This document shows, piece by piece, positions 46,770 through 55,725 of a stretch of DNA of 64,000 nt (the stretch's first letter is position 1; each line of letters starts with the position of its first letter). The DNA comes from Mycobacterium saskatchewanense (GTDB taxonomy: Bacteria; Actinomycetota; Actinomycetes; Mycobacteriales; Mycobacteriaceae), in NCBI RefSeq assembly GCF_010729105.1, contig NZ_AP022573.1, positions 3,906,001 through 3,970,000 of the forward strand, read 5' to 3'. A program made the translations under genes and the position numbers. The notes below the pieces were generated by a model. It was not told the origin of the DNA and searched no databases. It saw only the letters and a list, made by a program, of their open reading frames with translations.

Positions 46770-49700
46770 CCGGCACCTGCTCTCCAATGCCATTGGGCGG
46801 CAGCGGTTCGCCGACCAGTTGGTGGATCATCTGATCAGCCTGGGGGTCGAGTACCTCTTCGGGATGCCGGCGGAGTCGGTGAATTCGCTGATGCACGCCG
46901 CGAGTCGGCGCAGCGAAATACGGGTCGTCAGCGCCCGGCACGAGACCGCGGCCGCGCTGATGGCGGTCGGTTACGCCCGCTCCTCCGGGCGATTGGGCGT
47001 GTGCTTCGGAACGGCGGGACCGGGCGCCACCAATCTGGTGGCCGGCGCCTACGAGGCCTTCGTCGGGCGGGTGCCGCTGCTCGCCATCAGCGGTCAGGTT
47101 CCGCTGGCGGCCATGGGCACGGGCTCTTTCCAGGAAATCGACTCGGAGAGCCTGTTCCGGCCCTGCACCTCCCTGTCCGTACAGATCGACGGCCCAAGCC
47201 AATTCGAGCGGTTGGCCCGGTGCTGCGTGCAGGCCGTGCACGAGTCCACCGCGTGCCACGTGGCTATTCCCGGTGACGTGCTGTACGCCCCCATCGGTGC
47301 GCACGGCTCGCGCGTGTTCGTTCCCGACCCGCCGAACCCGGCGGCCGCGGCCAAGGAAGAGATCAGCGCGATCCTGGATTTCCTGGGTTCCGGGGACCTT
47401 GCCATAGTGCTCTCCTGCGCGAGCGGGCCCCAGCGCGTTCTGGCCCGGCAGCTTTCCGAGCGCCTGGACTGTCCGCTGCACACCGCGGAGGGACGAGACG
47501 CCGGCGTGATAGGTGCCGCGGACGTGTTGGTGGTGGGCCGGGCGAGTCCCTTGCTGGCGCAGCGTGTCCGCGGGCACGCCAACCTGCTTGAGCTCACCGA
47601 CCGGCGGTTCGCGTCCGGGTCCATGCCATACATCAGGCAGATCGTCTGCGACGTGGAGGCAACGCTTGCGACGGTCCTCGGCTTCGTCCCCGCGCAGCCC
47701 GGGTCTTTGCCGGAGCGCAGCGCCGCGCGCGAAACCGACGACGGCGCAGCCGATTCGGTTCGCTGGCGCGTCTACACCGACCTGGACGGCGCCGACGGAC
47801 TACTCCCGCAAGGCATCGCGCTTGACGACGCGGTCGTGTCGAGCGTGGCCCGCATCCCGGGCGCGGCGCTGCCGCTGGCCATCGGCGGGGCCCTGGGCGG
47901 CCACGGGGATCCGCCGAGCCTGGTCGTGACGGACCACGCGCAGTTAGGCCAGTTCATCGCGGACGTGTCCACCCTGGCCAGCCTCGGCGGCGACGTGCTG
48001 GTGGTCTGCCGGGTGGGCGATGGTGAAAGCCTCTCGGGGGCAAGCCAACTCGGTGCCGCGATGTCGGTGCCGGCGGTCCGCGCGGAAAACGGCGCGGACC
48101 TGTCCCGGCTGTTCCGCCGCCTCGCCGAGAACGGGGGCCCCGGGATTGTCACCGTGCGGGGCGCCCCCGCGGCAAGCCCCGAGGCACGGCCCCTCCGGCC
48201 CGGTGAGCGGGCCTTGGCCGAGCGGCTGGCCGCCTGCCTGGCCGTCCCGGTCCAGCTGAGCGAATTCTGCGCTCCGCTGCTGCCCTGTTTCACGACAGCG
48301 CAGCGCAGCGCCAACGCCCAGGCGCCCTCGATGAACGCGTCCGCGCTGCGGAAATGCGGGAACGCCCGCGCGGGCACGGTGGCCGCGACCGGCGCCGCAC
48401 TTCTGCTGCAGCTGAACGGGATCTACGACGCGGCGTTGGATAACGCCAGGATTCTCGTGGCGACCGTCGAGGCCCGGGACTGGGCACTCGACGCCCGCGG
48501 GCTGCTCGACGAAGTGAGCGTCGCGCGCTACACGGTCGACGATCCGGCGACGGCGGCCGCCACGGTGCGGCAGGCCTGCGCGGCCGCCGGCGCGCCCGGC
48601 GGGGGTGTGGTGCATCTGCACGTGGGGTCGCGCGCGCTGGACGCGGAGTGGACGCCCGATACGGCCGACCCGGGGGCGGCGGGGCCGCGACCGGCCGGGG
48701 CCCGCCATGGTCAACCCCCGAGCGAATCCGCGCTGTCGGCGGCGATCGCCGCCCTGCGCGACGCCGACCGAGTCGCCATCGTCGCGGGCCGGGGGGCCGC
48801 GGGGTGCTCGGATCTGCTGGTGGAACTGTCCGAGATCCTTTGTTGCCCGGTGTATCTGACGATGGGCGGGGACTCGGTGCTCGCGGATCCGGGCCTGCGG
48901 GCGCGGGGGCGTATCGGCGGTTCCGGGGACCTCCGGGCGTTTCACGAGGTGGCCCGGGCGGACGTGCTGCTGTTGATCGGCGTGTCCAACAGGGGCTCGG
49001 CCTTCGACCTGGCGGCGGCCGGGCGGACGATCGCCGTCAACCTCGACCCGCACGCGATGCTGCGGCTCTCCCGGCGCGATATCTGCGTGCTGGCCGACGC
49101 CGCGCCGGCGGTGGAGGCGATGGTCGCCGCGCTGCGCGCCGCCCCGCCGGCGGGTGCCTTCCGGCGCCGCGCGGCGCGAGTGGGAACCGTTCCACGGATC
49201 GCGCGACGGCGGGGGGACAACGGTCGGCTGCGCGCGTCGCGGCTCACCCGTGTGATCGACGAGGAACTCCGCCGGTTCGACGGCGCCTCCACGGTGTGCG
49301 CGGACGTCGGCGTCAACACGCTGTGGGTATACCGCCACATCACGTCGATGACCCGCAGCGTCTGGTCCGCGTCGTTCGGCACGATGGGTTTCGCGGTTCC
49401 CGCGGCGATCGCCGTGGCCAGAAACTCCGTCCCGAGTTCCAGCGAGCCGGCGCTGGTGGTGGCCGTGGCCGGGGACGGCGGCACCTCGGTGACATTGAGT
49501 CAGATCCGGTCGTCGGCCGGCCTCGCGACGCCGATCGTGTTCGTCGTCGTGAACAACCTGGCGCTCGCCGCGATCAAGTTCGAAAGCGAGATCATGGGAT
49601 GGCCGGACCGCGCGTCGTCCATCCCGGACATCAACTTCGCGAAATACGCCGCGTCCCTGGGGATCAGATCGCGCAGGGTCGACACCCCGCGCGGTTTCCG

Positions 49701-49923
49701 CGCCGCCTTCCAGGAGGCGATCAGCGAACCCCGCCCCTTCCTGATCGACGCCCGCTGCGTCGTCAACGACGCCCCGATCCAGGCCGGTAGGTCCGACTGG
49801 CGCCAGGTCGCGGGTTTTCTCCTCGCCTGGTCACAGGAGGGGCGCGACGCGGTCGGCTCGTTTCGCGAAGTCGTGCGCGCGGTCGTGATCGGCAAGCTCT
49901 ACGAGAAGGGGCTCTCGTGGTAG
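46762..49923 (+). CDS. Fused tandem thiamine-diphosphate enzyme (one intact, one degenerate half-set)
   Basis: The 1053-residue protein is about twice the usual ThDP-enzyme length. Order seen: PYR1 with SARHETAAALMAVGYA (Glu61 catalytic); a middle domain; a PP-like domain (about 335-480) in which GDG is replaced by TDH (390-392) and NN by CR (416-417); a degenerate PYR-like domain (NARAGTVAATGAALLLQLNG) lacking the glutamate; a second middle domain with VAIVAGRGAAG; and an intact PP2 with GDGG (904-907) and NN (931-932). A single active site from Glu61 and PP2 is inferred. Expected chemistry is 2-oxoacid decarboxylation or carboligation. Confidence 0.8.
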   Translation: MHNRHLLSNAIGRQRFADQLVDHLISLGVEYLFGMPAESVNSLMHAASRRSEIRVVSARHETAAALMAVGYARSSGRLGVCFGTAGPGATNLVAGAYEAFVGRVPLLAISGQVPLAAMGTGSFQEIDSESLFRPCTSLSVQIDGPSQFERLARCCVQAVHESTACHVAIPGDVLYAPIGAHGSRVFVPDPPNPAAAAKEEISAILDFLGSGDLAIVLSCASGPQRVLARQLSERLDCPLHTAEGRDAGVIGAADVLVVGRASPLLAQRVRGHANLLELTDRRFASGSMPYIRQIVCDVEATLATVLGFVPAQPGSLPERSAARETDDGAADSVRWRVYTDLDGADGLLPQGIALDDAVVSSVARIPGAALPLAIGGALGGHGDPPSLVVTDHAQLGQFIADVSTLASLGGDVLVVCRVGDGESLSGASQLGAAMSVPAVRAENGADLSRLFRRLAENGGPGIVTVRGAPAASPEARPLRPGERALAERLAACLAVPVQLSEFCAPLLPCFTTAQRSANAQAPSMNASALRKCGNARAGTVAATGAALLLQLNGIYDAALDNARILVATVEARDWALDARGLLDEVSVARYTVDDPATAAATVRQACAAAGAPGGGVVHLHVGSRALDAEWTPDTADPGAAGPRPAGARHGQPPSESALSAAIAALRDADRVAIVAGRGAAGCSDLLVELSEILCCPVYLTMGGDSVLADPGLRARGRIGGSGDLRAFHEVARADVLLLIGVSNRGSAFDLAAAGRTIAVNLDPHAMLRLSRRDICVLADAAPAVEAMVAALRAAPPAGAFRRRAARVGTVPRIARRRGDNGRLRASRLTRVIDEELRRFDGASTVCADVGVNTLWVYRHITSMTRSVWSASFGTMGFAVPAAIAVARNSVPSSSEPALVVAVAGDGGTSVTLSQIRSSAGLATPIVFVVVNNLALAAIKFESEIMGWPDRASSIPDINFAKYAASLGIRSRRVDTPRGFRAAFQEAISEPRPFLIDARCVVNDAPIQAGRSDWRQVAGFLLAWSQEGRDAVGSFREVVRAVVIGKLYEKGLSW

Positions 49924-49990
49924 CCGCACATCCGCGCCCCTCCGTCGCCCCAATCCAGCCCAATCCGGGCGAAGAAAGGATGATGGTCCA

Positions 49991-51553
49991 TTGACCGCCG
50001 CAGACGAACCAATCTTGGAATCCCACGACGCGCAAAGTGGTTGCCCGGCAACCGGGCTTGCGCGCACATTCCGCCTCACTGCGGCCCCGCCACCCCGGGA
50101 GTCCCGGTGGTCCGCGGGCCGGCTCAGCGCCCTCGGCGCGCTGCGGGAAGACCCGCTGTGGCCCACCCGGCTCTCGGTGGCAACGTCCCTGGGTGCCGCG
50201 CGCGGATTCGGCCGGCCGGCGCCGCTGCCCCCCGGCCCCAAGGGCCTTCCCGTCGTCGGCTCCTTCTTCCAGCTCCGCCGGGATCCATTTCGGGTCATGA
50301 GCCGCGGCGCGGCCGAATACGGCGACATGTTCCGGATCCCGATGCCGCTCCTGGACATGGTCGCGGTCACGCACCCGGACCTGCTGCACGAATTCATGGA
50401 CGATCCGGACGGGCGATACAGCCGATACAGCCCGGTGGGTCCGCTGTTGGGAATCATCGGGGCGAACAGCATCATGCTCGAGGGGCCGAAGCTGCGGGAA
50501 CGCCGGCGGATGCTCATGCCGATGTTCACACGCAGACACCTGGTGACGATGGCCGACATCTTCTGCGCCGAGTTCGACGAACGCCTCGGCCGGTGGTCGA
50601 ACTGGGCCGGCACGGGACGGCCGGTGGATCTGCAGTACGAGATCTCGCTGACGACGCTGAAGGTCTACCTGCGGGCGCTGTTCTCGACCTCGATCACCGA
50701 TCGGAACCTGCGTCAGCTGGACGCCGACATGCGGGCGATCACGGGCCTGCTGGGCCTTACCACGCTGATGGTGCCCTTCCCCAATCTGCTTCCGCGGCAT
50801 GGACGATCCAGCCTGGTGCCGGCCCTGCTCCGGATCTACCGGCTTGTCGGGCGTCTGATCAGGGACCGGGAGGCCCACCCGCTCGACACCCCCGACTTCC
50901 TCGATACGTTGCTCGGCGCCCGGTACGAGGACGGTTCACCCATTTCCAGGCCGGACCTCGCGGCGGAGATCGTCGGTCTGCTAGGCGGCGCCTACGACCC
51001 GACGGGCGCGGCGTTGACCTGGACGGTCGCGCTGCTGCTGGGCAACCCCGACCAGCTGGCGAAACTGCGGGAGGAGATCGCCGCGCTGGGCGGCGCGCTG
51101 CCCACCTACGACGACGTCTCCCGGCTGGAGTGGGCCAAGGCCTGCTTCGACGAGGCGCAGCGGATGCAGGGGCATCCGTTCTTCCCGAGGTTCTGCATGG
51201 CGGACAACGCGCTCGGCGGCTACCGGCTACCCAAGTACACCCTGGTGGGTGCGTGCATGTCGGTGGTGCACCGCGATCCGCGCTGGTGGCCCGATCCGGA
51301 ACGGTACGAACCCGGCCGGTTCATCGATCCGGCGCAGGTACGGGCGCGTCCGCGACTCGCGTTCATGCCGTTCAGTTCGGGGCAGCACTTCTGCCTGGGC
51401 ACCACGATGGCGTACATGGCCGCCCAGTTCTTCCTGACCATCCTCTTTCAGCGCTATCGGCTGGCCCTGCCGCACGGGTGGCGGCCGGAGCCCCGATTCA
51501 CGTTCTCGGTAACCGTCAAAGGCGGCCTGCCCGTGACCTTGTCGCATGTGTGA
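49991..51553 (+). CDS. Cytochrome P450
   Basis: The 520-residue P450 has a proline-rich hinge (PLPPGPKGLPVVGSF), an I-helix with LGGAYDPTGAALTW (331-344), the EAQR ExxR motif, ERYEPGRF, and the heme loop MPFSSGQHFCLGTT with Cys468. The I-helix has a proline between the acidic residue and threonine, unlike the usual AGxDT. The N-terminus is not a membrane anchor. TTG 49991 follows GAAAGGA. It closes the operon and probably oxidises the prenylated product. Confidence 0.88.
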   Translation: MTAADEPILESHDAQSGCPATGLARTFRLTAAPPPRESRWSAGRLSALGALREDPLWPTRLSVATSLGAARGFGRPAPLPPGPKGLPVVGSFFQLRRDPFRVMSRGAAEYGDMFRIPMPLLDMVAVTHPDLLHEFMDDPDGRYSRYSPVGPLLGIIGANSIMLEGPKLRERRRMLMPMFTRRHLVTMADIFCAEFDERLGRWSNWAGTGRPVDLQYEISLTTLKVYLRALFSTSITDRNLRQLDADMRAITGLLGLTTLMVPFPNLLPRHGRSSLVPALLRIYRLVGRLIRDREAHPLDTPDFLDTLLGARYEDGSPISRPDLAAEIVGLLGGAYDPTGAALTWTVALLLGNPDQLAKLREEIAALGGALPTYDDVSRLEWAKACFDEAQRMQGHPFFPRFCMADNALGGYRLPKYTLVGACMSVVHRDPRWWPDPERYEPGRFIDPAQVRARPRLAFMPFSSGQHFCLGTTMAYMAAQFFLTILFQRYRLALPHGWRPEPRFTFSVTVKGGLPVTLSHV

Positions 51554-51585
51554 TCGCGACCGGGCCCCCGCGTTAGAGTCGCGGC

Positions 51586-52152
51586 GTGCCCAAGATCAGT
51601 GCCGCATCGGTGGAGGAGCACCGCGAACAGGTCCAGCGGCGCGTCTTCGACGCCTTCGCCACGCTGATGGGCGAGCACAGCTTCGACGCGATCACGATGG
51701 CCAAACTCGCGGCCCGGGCCGGCATCGGACGAACGGCGATCTACCACCACTTCGCCGACAAGGAAGCGGTTGTCGTGGCGTTTGCATCGCACGAGACCAG
51801 TCGCTACATCGACGGGCTGCGCGCCGGTCTGGCCGATGTCGACGACCCGGTCGAGCGCCTCGCGATCTACATCCGGCACCAGCTCAACGCCGGCCAGCAA
51901 TTCCACATGGGCCTTGGCCCGCAGCTGTACGGCGCCCTTTCGCAGGACACGATGCGGGCCATCCGGGAGCACGTGACCGCCGTCGAGGATGTCTTGCGGG
52001 AAATCCTGGCCGACGGTGTGGCCACGGGACAGTTCACCATCGAGGACGAGGTGGCCACCATGTCGCTGATCCACGCCTGTTTGGCGCCGCGCGACCTGCC
52101 GCCCGCGATCGTCGAGCGGTTTGTGCTGCGCGCGCTCGGCGCGGCGCCGTAG
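51586..52152 (+). CDS. TetR-family regulator, likely repressor of the heme oxygenase gene
   Basis: The 188-residue protein has the TetR helix-turn-helix (ITMAKLAARAGIGRTAIYHH, then FADKEAVVVAF) and a C-terminal ligand domain. GTG 51586 follows a TAGAGT element (51574-51579) by six bases, consistent with a leaderless message. The gene directly precedes a double palindromic site and the heme oxygenase gene, so it likely controls heme breakdown or shares an effector with the P450 operon. Confidence 0.85.
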   Translation: MPKISAASVEEHREQVQRRVFDAFATLMGEHSFDAITMAKLAARAGIGRTAIYHHFADKEAVVVAFASHETSRYIDGLRAGLADVDDPVERLAIYIRHQLNAGQQFHMGLGPQLYGALSQDTMRAIREHVTAVEDVLREILADGVATGQFTIEDEVATMSLIHACLAPRDLPPAIVERFVLRALGAAP

Positions 52153-52184
52153 CAGGCGGGGCGGGCACCGGCCGTAGTATGTTT

Positions 52185-52220
52185 CTGACAGGTTGTCAGT
52201 ATCATTTTGACATGTTGTCA
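52185..52220 (+). promoter_or_regulatory. Double TGACA-N3-TGTCA operator before the heme oxygenase gene
   Basis: CTGACA-GGT-TGTCAG (52185-52199) and TGACA-TGT-TGTCA (52208-52220) are two inverted repeats of the same half-site, 22 bp centre to centre. A TAGTAT -10-like element lies at 52175-52180, so both copies cover the probable start of transcription. The TetR gene upstream is the obvious binder. Confidence 0.75.
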
Positions 52221-52249
52221 CCGAATCCGCCGACCTCTTGGAGCCGCAG

Positions 52250-52978
52250 ATGCCGTTGAACGCCACCGAATCCGCCCGCCGGGTTTCCGTCGCGATGAGG
52301 GAAGGCTCGGCCGCGGAGCACGCCGCCGCGGAGCGCTCGCCGTTCGTGTCCGAACTGGTTGCCGGACGGGTCAACGAGCGGGGCTATGCCGACTACCTGC
52401 GGCGGTTGCGCGTCGTCTACGCCGCCCTCGAGGACGCCGTCCGGTCCCATCGCGACGACCCGATGGTTTCGGCTGTGTACGACCCGGCGCTCGAACGCCT
52501 GGCGGCAATCGACGCCGACCTGGACCATTGGGCGCCCGGCGCGGGGCGGGCCGTCGAATCACCCGCCGCCGAGGCATACCGTGACCGAATCGCCGGCGCC
52601 GAGTGGGGCGGCGCCCTGGTCGCGCACCACTACACGCGCTATCTGGGTGACCTCTCGGGCGGCCAGGTGATCGGCAAGGTTCTCGACCGCACGTTCGGGC
52701 TCGGCGGTGCCGGCCTCGCGTTCTACCGGTTCCCGATGCGTCCGAAACCGTACAAGGACGCCTACCGCTCCCGGCTCGACGGCCTCACCCTGGACGCCGA
52801 CGAGTTCGACCGCGCCGTCGACGAGGTGAAGGCCGCCTTCACGCTCAACCAGGCGCTGTTCGACGAGCTTGCCGACAATCTCCCGGCCTATCGCCGATCG
52901 TCACCGGTGCGGGTAGGGCCCGGGGCGCCCGACGGCTACTCGACCGGCCTCAGCTCGTCGCCACACGTGCAGCGGTAG
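52250..52978 (+). CDS. Biliverdin-producing heme oxygenase, HmuO/HO-1 type
   Basis: The 242-residue enzyme carries [17 protein letters not shown] with the proximal heme ligand His24 (compare His20 in HmuO) and [19 protein letters not shown], the distal helix GDLSGG of canonical heme oxygenases. It opens heme to biliverdin, iron and CO with reductase electrons. ATG 52250 has GGAG six bases upstream. M. tuberculosis is known for MhuD, an unrelated fold, so this is a different heme-degrading route. The 3' end overlaps mymT by 43 bp on the opposite strand. Confidence 0.9.
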   Translation: MPLNATESARRVSVAMREGSAAEHAAAERSPFVSELVAGRVNERGYADYLRRLRVVYAALEDAVRSHRDDPMVSAVYDPALERLAAIDADLDHWAPGAGRAVESPAAEAYRDRIAGAEWGGALVAHHYTRYLGDLSGGQVIGKVLDRTFGLGGAGLAFYRFPMRPKPYKDAYRSRLDGLTLDADEFDRAVDEVKAAFTLNQALFDELADNLPAYRRSSPVRVGPGAPDGYSTGLSSSPHVQR

Positions 52979-53082
52979 GGCTCGCCGGAACCCGAACAGT
53001 GGCACGGAACCTCGATGCGGACGCGACACCCGCAGCCTTCGTGGCCGCAGGTCAGCACGGTTCCTTCCGCGTGGTTCGCCAT
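52936..53082 (-). CDS. mymT: MymT, copper metallothionein
   Basis: A 48-residue protein rich in cysteine: [20 protein letters not shown], then YRCTCGDEL. The seven cysteines and their spacing match M. tuberculosis MymT (Rv0186A), which binds up to several Cu(I) ions. ATG 53082 has AGAGGGG eight bases upstream; GTG 53091 is the alternative. It converges on the heme oxygenase gene and overlaps its last 43 bases. A RicR box lies 77 bp upstream. Confidence 0.95.
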   Translation of the reverse strand: MANHAEGTVLTCGHEGCGCRVRIEVPCHCSGSGEPYRCTCGDELRPVE

Positions 53083-53158
53083 GTCGATCACCCCTCTTCT
53101 TCAGTCGTGGACACTTCGTTGTGGGCCACACCAGTGGATCGACCACACCGCCACTGTA

Positions 53159-53173
53159 TACCCCGGGCGGGTA
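53159..53173 (-). promoter_or_regulatory. RicR box of mymT
   Basis: TACCC-CGGGC-GGGTA is a 15-bp palindrome matching the RicR/CsoR copper operator. On the minus strand GGGTA runs straight into TACAGT (53158-53153), a -10-like hexamer, so RicR bound in the absence of copper would block the promoter. Copper releases it. Confidence 0.9.
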
Positions 53174-53242
53174 TGCGGTAAATCGCGGATGCCCAGCCGG
53201 CCGTTACGGCGCGCGGCGCCACGTCTCGCTAGCGTGGGCGAT

Positions 53243-53929
53243 ATGGCCGAAAAAGCAACCCCTGCTACCCCTGCAACCACTGCAACCCCTCAGGACGTCG
53301 ACGCCTTCTTGGACAGCACGGTGATTGGCGACGATCCGGTGCTCACCGAAGCACTGGCCGCCAGCGAGGCCGCCGGGTTACCGCCGATCGCGGTATCGGC
53401 ACAACAGGGCAAGTTCCTCTCGCTGCTGGCCGGCGCGACGCAGGCGCGGCGCATCCTCGAGATCGGCACCCTGGGCGGGTTCAGCACCACCTGGCTGGCC
53501 CGGGGCGCGGGACCGCAGGGCCGGGTGGTGACACTGGAATACGAGCCAAAGCACGCCGAGGTGGCGCGAGCCAACCTGCAGCGGGCCGGCCTGGCCGACC
53601 GGGTGGAGGTGATCGTCGGCGCGGCGCTGGACACCTTGCCGACGGTGACCGGCGACCCGTTCGACCTGGTGTTCATCGACGCCGACAAGGAGAACTACCC
53701 TGCCTACCTGCAGTGGGCGATCCGCCTGGCGCGTCCCGGCGCCGTCATCGTGGCAGACAACGTGATTCGCGAGGGTGACGTGCTCACCGCCACCCCGGGA
53801 AGCGGCGCCGCGCACGCGGTGCGTCAGACCCTCCAGCAGATGGGCGAGCACCCCCGCCTGGACACGGCGGTGATCCAGACGGTGGGTGCCAAGCGCTGGG
53901 ACGGTTTCGCGCTGGCGCTGGTGCGCTAG
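53243..53929 (+). CDS. SAM-dependent O-methyltransferase (Rv0187-like)
   Basis: The 228-residue enzyme has ARRILEIGTLGGFSTTWLA for the SAM loop, VVTLEYEPKHAEVARAN, FDLVFIDADKENYPAYLQW for the metal-binding D-D/K site and VIVADNVIREGDV, all typical of the catechol/caffeoyl-CoA O-methyltransferase family. The N-terminus has a TPATPATTATP repeat. ATG 53243 follows TAGCGT (53230-53235) by seven bases, another leaderless pattern. Possibly methylates a phenolic acceptor. Confidence 0.9.
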   Translation: MAEKATPATPATTATPQDVDAFLDSTVIGDDPVLTEALAASEAAGLPPIAVSAQQGKFLSLLAGATQARRILEIGTLGGFSTTWLARGAGPQGRVVTLEYEPKHAEVARANLQRAGLADRVEVIVGAALDTLPTVTGDPFDLVFIDADKENYPAYLQWAIRLARPGAVIVADNVIREGDVLTATPGSGAAHAVRQTLQQMGEHPRLDTAVIQTVGAKRWDGFALALVR

Positions 53930-53939
53930 CGGCGCGCGC

Positions 53940-55655
53940 CTAGCCGCAGACCGCGCCGATCGCCGCCGAGCTCACCAGCTTGACGTACTTGGCCAGTACG
54001 CCGGTCTTATAGCGCGCCGGGGGAGGGGTGAAACCCTCTCGGCGCGAATCGAATTCGGCGGGATCGACCAGCACGTCGAGCACGCGGTTCGCGACGTCGA
54101 GGCGAATGCGGTCGCCGTCGCGGAGGAAGGCGATCGGTCCGCCGTCGACCGCCTCGGGCGCGATGTGCCCCACACATAGGCCGGTCGTCCCCCCGGAGAA
54201 GCGGCCGTCGGTGAGCAACAGGACGTCCTTGCCCAGCCCGGCGCCCTTGATCGCGCCGGTGATGGCGAGCATCTCCCGCATCCCGGGCCCGCCCTTGGGG
54301 CCTTCGTAGCGGATCACCACGGCGTCGCCCTGGGTGATGGTGCCGTCCTCGAGGGCGTCCAGCGCGGCCCGTTCGCCGTCGAAAACCCTTGCGGTCCCTT
54401 CGAACACGTCGGAATCGAAGCCGGCCGACTTGACCACCGCCCCCTCGGGCGCCAGCGAGCCGCGCAGGATGGTGATCCCCCCGGTGGGGTGGATGGGATC
54501 GTTCAGCGCGCGCAGCACCTTGCCGTCCGGGTCGGGCGGGGCGATCGCGGCGAGGTTCTCGGCGACGGTCTGGCCGGTCACCGTCAGGCAGTCACCGTGC
54601 AGCAGGCCCGCGTCCAGCAGCGTCTTCATCATCACCGGAACGCCGCCGATGTGGTCGACGTGGGTCATGACGTGGCGGCCGAACGGCTTCACGTCGGCCA
54701 GGTGCGGCACCTTCGACCCGATCCGGTCGAAGTCGTCGAGCGTCAGGGCCACCTCGGCCTCGTGCGCGATGGCGAGCAGGTGCAGCACCGCGTTGGTGGA
54801 GCCGCCGAACGCCATCACCACCGCGATCGCGTTCTCGAACGCCTCCTTGGTCATGATGTCGCGGGCGGTGATACCGCGCCGCAGCAGTTCGACGACGGCC
54901 TGGCCGCTGCGGCGCGCGAACCCGTCGCGGCGCCGGTCGGTGGCCGGTGGCGCCGCGCTGCCAGGCAGCGACATGCCGAGCGCCTCGGCGGCGCTGGCCA
55001 TCGTGTTGGCGGTGTACATGCCGCCACACGCCCCCTCGCCGGGGCAGATGGCCCGCTCGATGGCGTCGACGTCCGCGCGCGGCATCAACCCGCGGGCGCA
55101 CGCGCCGACCGCCTCGAACGCGTCGATGATGGTGACCTCGCGCTCGCTGCCGTCGGAAAGCTTGGCCACGCCCGGGAGGATGGACCCCGCGTAGAGGAAC
55201 ACCGACGCCAGGTCCAGGCGCGCGGCGGCCATCAGCATCCCCGGAAGCGACTTATCACACCCGGCCAGCAGCACCGAGCCGTCCAGCCGCTCCGCCTGCA
55301 TCACGGTCTCGACGCTGTCCGCGATCACCTCGCGGGACACCAGTGAGAAATGCATCCCCTCGTGGCCCATCGAGATGCCGTCGGAGACGGAGATCGTCCC
55401 GAACTCGAGCGGGTACCCGCCCGCCGCGAACACGCCCTCCTTGACCGCCTTGGCGAGCCGGTCGAGCGAGAGGTTGCACGGCGTGATCTCGTTCCAGGAC
55501 GACCCGACCCCGACCTGCGGCTTGGCGAAGTCCTCGTCACCCATGCCTACCGCGCGCAGCATGCCACGGGCCGCGGCCTTCTCCAGGCCGTCGGTGACGT
55601 CACGACTACGGGGTTTGATGTCGGCGGAAGACGCCGGATCGGTGGTGGAGGACAT
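53940..55655 (-). CDS. ilvD: Dihydroxy-acid dehydratase IlvD
   Basis: The 571-residue enzyme carries the iron-sulphur cysteines in [20 protein letters not shown] and [16 protein letters not shown], and the C-terminal [18 protein letters not shown] with the catalytic serine. It makes branched-chain 2-oxoacids for valine, leucine and isoleucine. It is divergent from ricR; only 70 bp separate the two starts. Such clusters are damaged by excess copper. Confidence 0.95.
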   Translation of the reverse strand: MSSTTDPASSADIKPRSRDVTDGLEKAAARGMLRAVGMGDEDFAKPQVGVGSSWNEITPCNLSLDRLAKAVKEGVFAAGGYPLEFGTISVSDGISMGHEGMHFSLVSREVIADSVETVMQAERLDGSVLLAGCDKSLPGMLMAAARLDLASVFLYAGSILPGVAKLSDGSEREVTIIDAFEAVGACARGLMPRADVDAIERAICPGEGACGGMYTANTMASAAEALGMSLPGSAAPPATDRRRDGFARRSGQAVVELLRRGITARDIMTKEAFENAIAVVMAFGGSTNAVLHLLAIAHEAEVALTLDDFDRIGSKVPHLADVKPFGRHVMTHVDHIGGVPVMMKTLLDAGLLHGDCLTVTGQTVAENLAAIAPPDPDGKVLRALNDPIHPTGGITILRGSLAPEGAVVKSAGFDSDVFEGTARVFDGERAALDALEDGTITQGDAVVIRYEGPKGGPGMREMLAITGAIKGAGLGKDVLLLTDGRFSGGTTGLCVGHIAPEAVDGGPIAFLRDGDRIRLDVANRVLDVLVDPAEFDSRREGFTPPPARYKTGVLAKYVKLVSSAAIGAVCG

Positions 55656-55698
55656 CGTTCAAGTATGCGCGAACCGCGTGGCCACGAGACCCGCGGGA

Positions 55699-55713
55699 TA
55701 CCCCAACGGGGTA
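55699..55713 (+). promoter_or_regulatory. RicR box of ricR (and facing ilvD)
   Basis: TACCC-CAACG-GGGTA is followed directly by the -10-like TAAGCT (55714-55719), with ATG 55726 six bases later. The spacing equals that of the mymT site. It implies autoregulation by RicR. It lies 44 bp upstream of the ilvD start on the other strand. Confidence 0.9.
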
Positions 55714-55725
55714 TAAGCTAGGAGA

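Noticed and set aside
53243..53300. ACCCCTGC-type short repeats at the start of the O-methyltransferase
   Set aside because: They encode a Thr/Pro/Ala-rich flexible head only; too short and irregular to call a variable repeat.
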